This document shows, piece by piece, positions 1 through 6,425 of a stretch of 36,679 nt of DNA (position 1 is its first letter; each line of letters opens with the position of its first letter). Source of the stretch: Flavobacteriaceae bacterium (lineage in GTDB: Bacteria > Bacteroidota > Bacteroidia > Flavobacteriales > Flavobacteriaceae); assembly GCA_947464335.1 (NCBI GenBank), contig CANHWG010000026.1, positions 1 to 36,679 on the forward strand, read 5' to 3'. Both the position numbers and the translations under genes were made by a program. The notes beneath the pieces are model-generated. The model saw only the letters and a list, made by a program, of their open reading frames with translations. It was not told where the DNA came from and did not search any database.

Positions 1-2
1 AA

Positions 3-188
3 CTACCATGGATTAATGTTTATGATGGTGCTCATTATAATAATGCTATTGAAAAGTATGATGTTTACTCTACTCCTGTAATTTATATTTTAGATAAAAA
101 CAAAGTAATTAAAGCAAAACGAATTGATGCAAAACAAGTTAAAAATATTATTAATCTGCTAGATAAAGAAAATATAAAAGGCAAATAA
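3..188 (+). CDS. Thioredoxin-fold protein, C-terminal end (5' truncated by window)
   Basis: An open frame enters from the left edge and ends at TAA 186-188, giving about 61 residues. It contains YDVYSTPVIYILDKN, which is the cis-proline and following beta-strand of a thioredoxin-like domain of the TlpA/DUF5106 kind common as periplasmic proteins in Bacteroidota, and then a C-terminal helix rich in lysine. The CxxC region, if there is one, lies outside the window, so redox activity cannot be judged. Its stop codon is one base from the stop codon of the convergent methyltransferase gene. Confidence 0.7.
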   Translation, partial: LPWINVYDGAHYNNAIEKYDVYSTPVIYILDKNKVIKAKRIDAKQVKNIINLLDKENIKGK

Positions 189-189
189 G

Positions 190-1353
190 TTATTGCTCTA
201 AATTCATATATTTTCCTTTTTTACTTCCTTCATACATTTCGTATTTCACCAAACGCGCTTCTAAACTACCATTGAAGAGTTTTATTTTTCTTGACGGACG
301 AAGTCCAACAAATTTTAACGCTTCTAAATTGGCAGTTATAAACCAAGCATTGGTGTTGGGATAGTTATTCTTTAAAGTATCACCAATTTCTCTGTAAAAA
401 CGCTCTAACTCAATATTCAATCGTTCACCATAGGGTGGATTAAAAACCATGTGTAATGGTCCAACATTTTCCTTTTTACTTTCAAAAAAATCACCCTGAA
501 CGATACTTACATAGTCGTCCAAGTTAGCATTCTGAATATTATCTTTTGCTTTCTGAACGGCACTTGGTGCTTTATCATAACCAATTATGGTATGATGAAA
601 TTCTTTGGTTTTTTTAATTAAAGCATCAATTATTTGATCAAACAAATCATTATCCCAATCATTCCATTTTTCGAAAGCAAATTCTTTTCTATTAATGTTT
701 GCCGGAATATTACAGGCAATCATGGCAGCTTCTGCCAATAAAGTTCCTGAACCACACATAGGGTCTAAAAAATCACTGCTACCATCCCAGCCTGAAAGTA
801 AAAGCATTCCGGCTGCTAATACTTCATTAATAGGTGCGATATTAGTGGCGGTTCTATAACCTCTGTGATGCAAAGATGCGCCAGAAGTATCAAGCGCTAC
901 CGAAACTTGGTCTCTGTCTATATGAATGTTTATTCTTAAATCGGGAAATTCTTTATCAATACTCGGTCTCACTCCCGTTTTATCTCTAAATTGATCTACT
1001 ATAGCATCTTTTGCTTTTTGTGAAACAAACTGTGTATGTTTAAAGTTATCCGAATGAATTGTAGTATCGATGACAAATGTTTGTCCTTCATTTAAATACT
1101 TAGACCAATCAATTCCTTGTATGCCTTTGTATAAGTTTTGTTCATTGGTGGCTCTGAAATAATAAATTGGTTTTAATATTTTTAATGCTGTTCGCAACGA
1201 TAAATTGGCTTTATACATAAATCCTTTATCTCCTTTAAAGCTAACTGCTCGGGTTCCAATTTCGACCTCTTGTGCGCCTAATTGCTGTAGTTCTTTTGCT
1301 AGTATTTCTTCGAAACCAAAAAAAGTTTTGGCTACCATTTTAAAATTCTCCAT
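190..1353 (-). CDS. THUMP-domain class I SAM-dependent RNA methyltransferase (RlmL-like)
   Basis: A 387-residue protein expected to methylate guanine N2 in 23S rRNA, like the N-terminal half of E. coli RlmL (m2G2445). The first roughly 160 residues match a ferredoxin-like plus THUMP RNA-binding module. The methyltransferase domain has DPMCGSGTLLAEAA (motif I, about residues 197-210) and the catalytic NPPYGERL (motif IV, about 305-312). The frame extends seven codons upstream to a TTG at 1374, but the ATG at 1353 (MENFKMVAKTFFGFEEI) fits the family start better. The RlmK half found in enterobacterial fusions is absent, as is normal for this phylum. The exact target base is inferred from the family. 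Confidence 0.88.
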   Translation of the reverse strand: MENFKMVAKTFFGFEEILAKELQQLGAQEVEIGTRAVSFKGDKGFMYKANLSLRTALKILKPIYYFRATNEQNLYKGIQGIDWSKYLNEGQTFVIDTTIHSDNFKHTQFVSQKAKDAIVDQFRDKTGVRPSIDKEFPDLRINIHIDRDQVSVALDTSGASLHHRGYRTATNIAPINEVLAAGMLLLSGWDGSSDFLDPMCGSGTLLAEAAMIACNIPANINRKEFAFEKWNDWDNDLFDQIIDALIKKTKEFHHTIIGYDKAPSAVQKAKDNIQNANLDDYVSIVQGDFFESKKENVGPLHMVFNPPYGERLNIELERFYREIGDTLKNNYPNTNAWFITANLEALKFVGLRPSRKIKLFNGSLEARLVKYEMYEGSKKGKYMNLEQ

Positions 1354-1371
1354 CTTTAATAATCCAATTTT

Positions 1372-1422
1372 CAAATTCCAAATTCCAAATAAATTTTAAA
1401 TCTTAAGTTTCAAATTTCAAAT
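1372..1422. repeat. Heptanucleotide-type short tandem repeats upstream of methyltransferase
   Basis: The gap between the two divergent methyltransferase genes begins with CAAATTC repeated in tandem (1372-1378, 1379-1385) and a degenerate third copy CAAATAA (1386-1392). Further CAAATTT-like units follow. It has the look of slipped-strand heptamer expansion. No coding function is seen. Confidence 0.5.
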
Positions 1423-1448
1423 ATGGAATTACTTCGGTAAAAATACGT

Positions 1449-1456
1449 TAAATTTG
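1449..1456 (+). promoter_or_regulatory. Candidate -7 box for the 1486 operon
   Basis: TAAATTTG fits the Bacteroidota TAnnTTTG -7 consensus and lies 29 bases before the ATG at 1486. No convincing TTG -33 element is seen at the usual distance, so support is moderate. Confidence 0.35.
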
Positions 1457-1485
1457 CGCGTCAAGAATTCATTTGAAAAGAATAA

Positions 1486-2250
1486 ATGTCAGAAGCAATA
1501 AAACCCGAAAACTCAAACACTGAAAACAGAACCAAAACTTGGTATTCCTCATGGTTTGACACACCTTATTATCACATATTATATAAAGATAGAAATTATC
1601 GTGAAGCTCAAATTTTCATGGATAATATAACCCATTATTTAAATTTACCTGAAAAAGCTAAAGTACTTGATTTAGCTTGTGGTAAAGGACGTCACGCCAT
1701 TTATTTAAATCAATTAGGTTTTGATGTTGTGGGTGCTGACTTATCTGAAAATAGTATTGCTGAAGCGAATAAAAATGCCAATGAAACGTTGCGTTTTGTG
1801 GTTCATGATAAGAGAGAAGCGTATGACGAAAAATTTGATGCTATTTTCAATTTGTTTACCAGCTTTGGGTATTTTGAAGATAGAGAAGATGATTTAAAAA
1901 CGTTAACTGCAATTAAAGAAAGTCTTTCGGAATACGGATTTGCAATGATTGACTTTATGAATTCTCAAAATGTTATCGATAATTTAATTCCTTTAGAAAC
2001 CAAAGAAGTAGATGGCATAACGTTTCATATCAAACGATATGTATTAGATGGCTTTATTACCAAAGAAATTGACTTTGAAGCCCAAGGTGAAGCCTTTCAT
2101 TTTACTGAAAAAGTTAGAGCGTATACTTTAGAAGATTTTCAAACTATGATGAATGAAACAGGGATTTATTTACTGGATACTTTTGGAGATTACAAACTGA
2201 AAAAGTATCATAAAAATACCAGTGAACGCTTAATCATGATATTTAAATAA
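1486..2250 (+). CDS. Class I SAM-dependent methyltransferase, substrate unknown
   Basis: A 254-residue cytoplasmic methyltransferase. After a 55-residue leader containing WYSSWFDTPYYHILY comes the SAM-binding motif LDLACGKGRHA at about residues 61-71. The end of strand 2 (VVGADLSENSI) would bind the ribose hydroxyls of SAM, and FDAIFNLFTSFGYF is the motif IV strand. The family contains small-molecule and unknown-substrate enzymes and nothing in the sequence names the substrate. Its stop codon shares one base with the ATG of the next gene (TAATG), implying translational coupling to the ZIP transporter. Confidence 0.85.
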   Translation: MSEAIKPENSNTENRTKTWYSSWFDTPYYHILYKDRNYREAQIFMDNITHYLNLPEKAKVLDLACGKGRHAIYLNQLGFDVVGADLSENSIAEANKNANETLRFVVHDKREAYDEKFDAIFNLFTSFGYFEDREDDLKTLTAIKESLSEYGFAMIDFMNSQNVIDNLIPLETKEVDGITFHIKRYVLDGFITKEIDFEAQGEAFHFTEKVRAYTLEDFQTMMNETGIYLLDTFGDYKLKKYHKNTSERLIMIFK

Positions 2251-2918
2251 TGAATTACTTATTACCTTTATTATCAATTCTAATTGGTTACTTAATTGCT
2301 TTGCAACTTAAACCTCAAGCAAAGAAAAATCTTAAACTCTTATTGGCATTTAGTGGTTCGTTTTTATTGTCATTAACGGTGATTCATTTACTTCCAGAAG
2401 TATATAAGAGCAATAACAATAGTGTTGGGATATTTATTATGTGTGGAATTTTATTCCAAATTATTTTAGAATTTTTCTCCAAAGGCGCGGAACATGGTCA
2501 CGTTCATGGTCATGGTAAAATGACCCAAATGCCCTGGCTATTGTTTATAAGTTTATGTATTCATGCTTTTTTAGAAGGTTTCCCCGTAGGGCATCATCAT
2601 GATTTAGCTTTTGGCATTGCAGTTCACCACTTACCTATTGCCATAATCTTAACCACATTTTTTATTAATGCTGAATTAAATAAACTTGTCTTATTTTTCT
2701 TCATGGTTATTTTTGCTATTATGACACCATTAGGAACATTGGTTTCGAATAGCTTTCCGATAGTGAATGAATATTATACCGAAATAACAGCTATTGTTAT
2801 CGGAATCTTGTTTCACATTTCTTCTACAATTATCTTTGAAAGTAGTGAAGGCCACAAATTTAATATTGCCAAAGTTTCGATGATTATTTTGGGAATTGTA
2901 TTAGCGAGTTTTTTGTAA
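2250..2918 (+). CDS. ZIP-family divalent metal transporter
   Basis: A 222-residue inner-membrane protein with about seven or eight hydrophobic segments. A histidine-rich loop HGHVHGHG sits near residues 82-89. It is followed by a helix with HAFLEGFPVGHHHD and one with GIAVHHLPIAI, which are the two metal-binding helices of ZIP carriers (TM4 HxxxE and TM5 HHxP). These features predict uptake of zinc or a similar cation into the cytoplasm. It starts on the last base of the upstream methyltransferase stop. No metal-regulator site is visible nearby, so metal preference stays open. Confidence 0.88.
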   Translation: MNYLLPLLSILIGYLIALQLKPQAKKNLKLLLAFSGSFLLSLTVIHLLPEVYKSNNNSVGIFIMCGILFQIILEFFSKGAEHGHVHGHGKMTQMPWLLFISLCIHAFLEGFPVGHHHDLAFGIAVHHLPIAIILTTFFINAELNKLVLFFFMVIFAIMTPLGTLVSNSFPIVNEYYTEITAIVIGILFHISSTIIFESSEGHKFNIAKVSMIILGIVLASFL

Positions 2919-2948
2919 ATTTGGAATTAAAATTATAAACAAATAAAT

Positions 2949-3329
2949 ATGGGAATATTTTCTGCTTTACTCGGAAATGCTGGTGCTGTCAATCAAGAAA
3001 CATTAATAAAAGATTACGGTAAATTACTTATAGAAGGCGAAACTATTGAATTGGGATTTAAACTAATTAGAGATACTTTTATTTTCACTAACAAAAGATT
3101 AATTCTTATTGAAAAACAAGGTATAACGGGAAGCAAAATCGAATACAAATCAATTATCTATAAAAGCATTTCTAGATTTAGTATTGAAACCGCTGGAACT
3201 TTTGATTTAGAAGCTGAATTAAAAATTTGGGTTTCTAGTGAAACTAATCCAAGTATTATTAAACAGTTTAACAAATCCGTAAATGTATATGATGTTCAAA
3301 ATGTACTAGCGCATCATGTATTAAGATAA
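2949..3329 (+). CDS. Small bacterial PH-domain protein (bPH_1/YokE-like)
   Basis: A 126-residue soluble protein consisting mainly of one bacterial pleckstrin-homology-like domain. The stretch IRDTFIFTNKRLILIEKQG is characteristic of the bPH_1 family, followed by IEYKSIIYKSISRFSIETAG and a C-terminal helix. No signal peptide or membrane segment is present. The biochemical role of the family is unknown. It is 30 bases after the ZIP gene and four bases before murQ, so it is likely cotranscribed with both. Confidence 0.8.
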   Translation: MGIFSALLGNAGAVNQETLIKDYGKLLIEGETIELGFKLIRDTFIFTNKRLILIEKQGITGSKIEYKSIIYKSISRFSIETAGTFDLEAELKIWVSSETNPSIIKQFNKSVNVYDVQNVLAHHVLR

Positions 3330-3333
3330 TATC

Positions 3334-4143
3334 ATGAACTTCACCAAAACCACCGAACAATCCTCACACTATGAACATTTAGAACAAATGTCGGTAGCCG
3401 ATTTGCTATCCAACATCAATAAAGAAGATAAAACGGTTCCGATTGCTATAGAAAAAGTTTTACCACAAATAGAAGTTTTAATTACTAAAGTGATCGAAAA
3501 AATAAAACTAGGCGGACGTATTTTCTATATTGGCGCTGGAACTTCAGGTAGATTGGGAATTGTAGACGCATCGGAATGTCCACCAACCTTTGGCGTTCCG
3601 TTTGATTTGGTTAATGGAATCATTGCCGGTGGCGATAAAGCCATTCGTCGCGCTGTAGAAAATGCCGAAGACAATACCACACAAGCATGGTTGGATTTAC
3701 AAGAATATGCTATCGGAGAAAACGATGTGGTGATTGGTATTGCTGCATCGGGAACGACACCGTATGTGATTGGCGGACTTGAAAAATGCAATGAAAATAA
3801 TATCACAACAGGAAGCATAACGTGTAACGAAGGTAGCCCCATTGCATTAATTGCAAAATTCCCAATTGTAGTGGTGGTTGGTCCCGAATTCGTAACCGGA
3901 AGTTCCCGAATGAAAGCTGGTACCGCTCAGAAATTAGTTTTAAACATGATTTCGACAACAACAATGATTCAACTCGGAAAAGTGAAAGGAAACAAAATGG
4001 TCGATATGCAATTAAGCAATGATAAATTGGTTGACAGAGGTGTAAAAATGATTATGAGTGAAATTCCAGTTGACTATTCAAAAGCTGCCGAGTTATTGAA
4101 AGAGTTTGGAAGCGTGAGAAAAGCGGTTGATCATTGGAAATAA
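3334..4143 (+). CDS. murQ: N-acetylmuramic acid 6-phosphate etherase
   Basis: A 269-residue SIS-domain enzyme that cleaves the lactyl ether of MurNAc 6-phosphate to GlcNAc 6-phosphate and D-lactate in peptidoglycan recycling. The sugar-phosphate loop IGAGTSGRLG (about 66-75) is present. So are the family signature DASECPPTF with the catalytic glutamate E81 (equivalent to E. coli Glu83), and VENAEDN with E112 (equivalent to Glu114). A second SIS-like segment EFVTGSSRMKAGTAQK follows. It is about 30 residues shorter than E. coli MurQ at the C terminus, a length I recall as usual in Bacteroidota. No murK, anmK or sugar transporter gene lies next to it. Confidence 0.95.
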   Translation: MNFTKTTEQSSHYEHLEQMSVADLLSNINKEDKTVPIAIEKVLPQIEVLITKVIEKIKLGGRIFYIGAGTSGRLGIVDASECPPTFGVPFDLVNGIIAGGDKAIRRAVENAEDNTTQAWLDLQEYAIGENDVVIGIAASGTTPYVIGGLEKCNENNITTGSITCNEGSPIALIAKFPIVVVVGPEFVTGSSRMKAGTAQKLVLNMISTTTMIQLGKVKGNKMVDMQLSNDKLVDRGVKMIMSEIPVDYSKAAELLKEFGSVRKAVDHWK

Positions 4144-4156
4144 TATAAATTAAACT

Positions 4157-4642
4157 ATGAAAAATATACTTTTTACAATCACTTTATTAATTGGATTCAC
4201 TGGTTTTTCACAAGGTCTTACCTTAAAGAAAGAACCTTCCAAAGAAGTTAAATTAGAAAATGGAAGATTTTATATTGATGGCGCTAACATTCCGAGTTAT
4301 CAAATGAAAAAGATTTTTGCATCCAATCTTCATTCATTGAAACTTTACAGACAAGCAAAATCTAAAGAGACTTTAGGTGGCGCATTACTTGGTATAGGTG
4401 GCACGATGACTGTTGTAGATTTGACCATTGGCTTGTTTTCGGATGCAAAGTATCCTACTGCACTGACCTATGCAGGTTTGGGAATGGTAGCGGTATCAAT
4501 TCCGATTCTTTCTGGCAAATCTAAGAAAATGAAAGAAGCCGTTTCATCGTATAACGAAGGATTGAAAAATACAACTTCGATAGATTTCAATCTAAATGGA
4601 ATGGTAAATCAAAATGGCGTAGGCATTCAAATACAATTTTAA
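4157..4642 (+). CDS. Exported hypothetical protein
   Basis: A 161-residue protein with a clear signal peptide (MKNILFTITLLIGFTGFSQG, cleavage expected near residue 18-20). The mature part has a basic region LKLYRQAKSK followed by two hydrophobic, glycine-rich segments (about residues 74-92 and 96-115) that could be membrane-associated hairpins. A polar C-terminal strand ending GIQIQF resembles the last strand of an outer-membrane protein. I do not recognise a named family. It lies 13 bases after murQ and one base before the next gene, so the three are probably one transcript. Confidence 0.65.
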   Translation: MKNILFTITLLIGFTGFSQGLTLKKEPSKEVKLENGRFYIDGANIPSYQMKKIFASNLHSLKLYRQAKSKETLGGALLGIGGTMTVVDLTIGLFSDAKYPTALTYAGLGMVAVSIPILSGKSKKMKEAVSSYNEGLKNTTSIDFNLNGMVNQNGVGIQIQF

Positions 4643-4643
4643 A

Positions 4644-4871
4644 ATGTCGGTAAACAAAAAGCTTTTAGAAAAAGGAATGAAATATATGCTATATGCATTG
4701 CCCTTAATGTTTATTGGGCCAAGCGTTATTTATAATGCGTTTATCAATAAAGATAATGTTTGGCATTATTTGGTATTGGGAATTGGAATAGCGCTTTGTT
4801 TAATGGCGGTTTATTTTATGTACAAAGGAATAAAAACATTAACCGATGCTTTATTTGAAAATGATAAATAG
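4644..4871 (+). CDS. Small two-helix membrane protein (DUF6095-like)
   Basis: A 75-residue inner-membrane protein with two hydrophobic helices (about residues 14-31 and 40-62) joined by a short polar loop NAFINKDNVWHY. The N terminus KKLLEKGMKYMLYALPLMFIGP and overall size match the Flavobacteriaceae DUF6095 family, assigned from memory. Its function is unknown. It starts one base after the upstream stop, which supports translation as a real gene despite its size. Confidence 0.75.
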   Translation: MSVNKKLLEKGMKYMLYALPLMFIGPSVIYNAFINKDNVWHYLVLGIGIALCLMAVYFMYKGIKTLTDALFENDK

Positions 4872-4929
4872 TAACAAGTAAAAAAAATCAGAAATCTTGT
4901 TCTTAATACTGAATTTAATTGAGCATACT

Positions 4930-5301
4930 ATGAATAAATCAACTCTATTCCTACTTTTACTTATAAGCTTTTCTTGCAGTAAACGCGAACGAAATTGTAC
5001 TGATTTTAAAACGGGTAAATTTGAATTTACTCAAGATATAAAGGGAAAAAAGAATACATCAACCTTTATACGAACAGAGAATCTTCAAATAGAAACCTAT
5101 AACGGTAAAACCGATACGGCTACCGTTCGTTGGGTAAATGATTGCGAATTTATACTGCAGAAATTACATCCAAAATCAATGAAAGAAGAAAAAGCCATCA
5201 GTATGAAAATTTTGTTTACTGAAAACAATAGCTATACTTTTGAGTATTCTTTTGTGGGAAGCAATCAAAAACAGCGTGGCACTGTAACAAAACTCGAATA
5301 A
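4930..5301 (+). CDS. Small lipoprotein, hypothetical
   Basis: A 123-residue protein starting at the ATG at 4930. The frame is open 11 codons further, but that extension would bury the signal peptide. The N terminus MNKSTLFLLLLISFSCSK is a lipoprotein signal with the lipidation cysteine at about residue 16. The mature part is a small beta-rich domain beginning RNCTDFKTGKFEFTQ and containing RWVNDCEFILQKLHP. The two mature cysteines (in RNC and NDC) may form a disulfide. Function is unknown. It has no topoisomerase feature, although it lies near parC. Confidence 0.7.
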   Translation: MNKSTLFLLLLISFSCSKRERNCTDFKTGKFEFTQDIKGKKNTSTFIRTENLQIETYNGKTDTATVRWVNDCEFILQKLHPKSMKEEKAISMKILFTENNSYTFEYSFVGSNQKQRGTVTKLE

Positions 5302-5333
5302 ACACCTTTAAACACTAATCTTAAAACAGTAAA

Positions 5334-6191
5334 ATGGAAATATTATTTACTCCAAATGCACTTATAGCTTTACTTACCTTAACCTTTTTAGAAATCATTC
5401 TAGGTATAGACAACATTGTATTTTTATCTATTGTTTCCGGAAAATTAAAAGCCGAAGACCAACCCAAAGCCAGACGTATCGGACTTTTATTAGCGATGGT
5501 TTTTAGAATCATTTTGCTCTTCGGAATTACTTGGGTTTTAAGTTTGCAAGACACGCTCTTGAGTATCGACTGGGGATTTTTTGAAGCCCATATCACGGGG
5601 CAAAGTTTGATAATTTTTGGTGGCGGTTTATTTCTTCTCTATAAATCGGTTTCTGAAATTCATCATAAACTAGAAGGTGAAGAAGAAGGAACTACTGGTA
5701 AAGCCAGTAATAGTTTGTCGAAAGCTATTGTTCAAATTGCGCTATTAAACATTGTTTTTTCGTTTGATAGTATTTTAACTGCGGTTGGAATGGTGAGCAT
5801 GAAAGAGCCGTCTGAAGGCGGATTTGGTTATGATGGTGCTTTATTGATTATGATTTTATCAGTTGTGATATCGATTATCATTATGATGATTTTTGCTGGA
5901 CCAGTTTCTAAATTCGTAAACGAGCATCCAACAATTCAAATTTTAGGATTGTCATTCTTAATTCTTATTGGAGTAATGCTTTTAGCCGAAGGTTCTCATT
6001 TGGCGCATTTCCGTTTTGGCAATGATGTAGAAGTTCATAGTATTCCTAAAGGGTATTTATACTTCTCTATTTTCTTCTCGCTTTTTGTGGAGTTCTTGAA
6101 CTTAAAAATGAAGAAAAGTAGAAACTCCGTTAAATTACACAATAATGAAATATTGGATAAAAAGTTAAAAGACACTGATGTTATGGATTAG
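5334..6191 (+). CDS. TerC-family integral membrane protein
   Basis: A 285-residue polytopic inner-membrane protein. Family hallmarks are the acidic intramembrane motifs EIILGIDNIVFLS (about 20-32) and IVFSFDSILTAVG (about 142-154), thought to handle divalent metal ions. About seven to eight hydrophobic helices are visible, ending in a charged cytoplasmic tail after LKMKKSRN. In other bacteria TerC proteins are linked to tellurite resistance, manganese export or metalation of secreted enzymes. No ter cluster is nearby, so a general metal-homeostasis role is more likely than tellurite resistance here. Confidence 0.9.
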   Translation: MEILFTPNALIALLTLTFLEIILGIDNIVFLSIVSGKLKAEDQPKARRIGLLLAMVFRIILLFGITWVLSLQDTLLSIDWGFFEAHITGQSLIIFGGGLFLLYKSVSEIHHKLEGEEEGTTGKASNSLSKAIVQIALLNIVFSFDSILTAVGMVSMKEPSEGGFGYDGALLIMILSVVISIIIMMIFAGPVSKFVNEHPTIQILGLSFLILIGVMLLAEGSHLAHFRFGNDVEVHSIPKGYLYFSIFFSLFVEFLNLKMKKSRNSVKLHNNEILDKKLKDTDVMD

Positions 6192-6245
6192 GAGCGAATG
6201 GTTCGGGATTTATTTAGATTGGTAATTCCTGCTTTTCACTACAAT

Positions 6246-6277
6246 AAAAAAGTTTCCAAAAAATTGGAAACTTTTTT
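6246..6277. terminator. Bidirectional intrinsic terminator between terC-like gene and parC
   Basis: A 14-bp perfect stem, AAAAAAGTTTCCAA pairing with TTGGAAACTTTTTT around an AAAA loop, flanked by A and T runs so it can act in both directions. It lies 55 bases after the terC-like stop and before the convergent parC stop. Confidence 0.85.
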
Positions 6278-6330
6278 ATTTTCATTTCAATCAGGGCTAT
6301 ATAGTTAGCCATTTAAATTCTTTTAGTTTG

Positions 6331-6420
6331 TCTTTCCCGCGGAGGCGGGACACGAGCGTTAGCGACTGGCGAAGCAATCAACTTTATACTTGTGGATTTC
6401 CGCCTTCGCTGAAATGACAA
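6331..6420. repeat. GC-rich dispersed intergenic repeat
   Basis: A block of clearly higher GC than its surroundings. It begins with the hairpin TCCCGC-GGAG-GCGGGA (6335-6350) and ends with TTCGCTGAAATGACAA, text I recognise as typical of interspersed extragenic repeats in flavobacterial genomes. No open frame is convincing here. It sits in the 234-base convergent gap next to a terminator. Confidence 0.6.
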
Positions 6421-6425
6421 TAATC

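Noticed and set aside
1354..1374. TTG at 1374 as the start of the RlmL-like gene
   Set aside because: The seven extra codons come from the heptamer-repeat region and the ATG at 1353 matches the family start.
3525..3842. 105-codon minus-strand frame inside murQ
   Set aside because: Antisense to the MurQ catalytic region; no supporting promoter or protein-like features.
4930..5301. Naming the small lipoprotein gene as a DNA topoisomerase IV gene
   Set aside because: The 123-residue product has a lipoprotein signal and no topoisomerase motif; such a name would come only from proximity to parC.
5334..6191. A tellurite-resistance cluster
   Set aside because: There is only a TerC-family gene; no terB, terD or terE-like genes are near.
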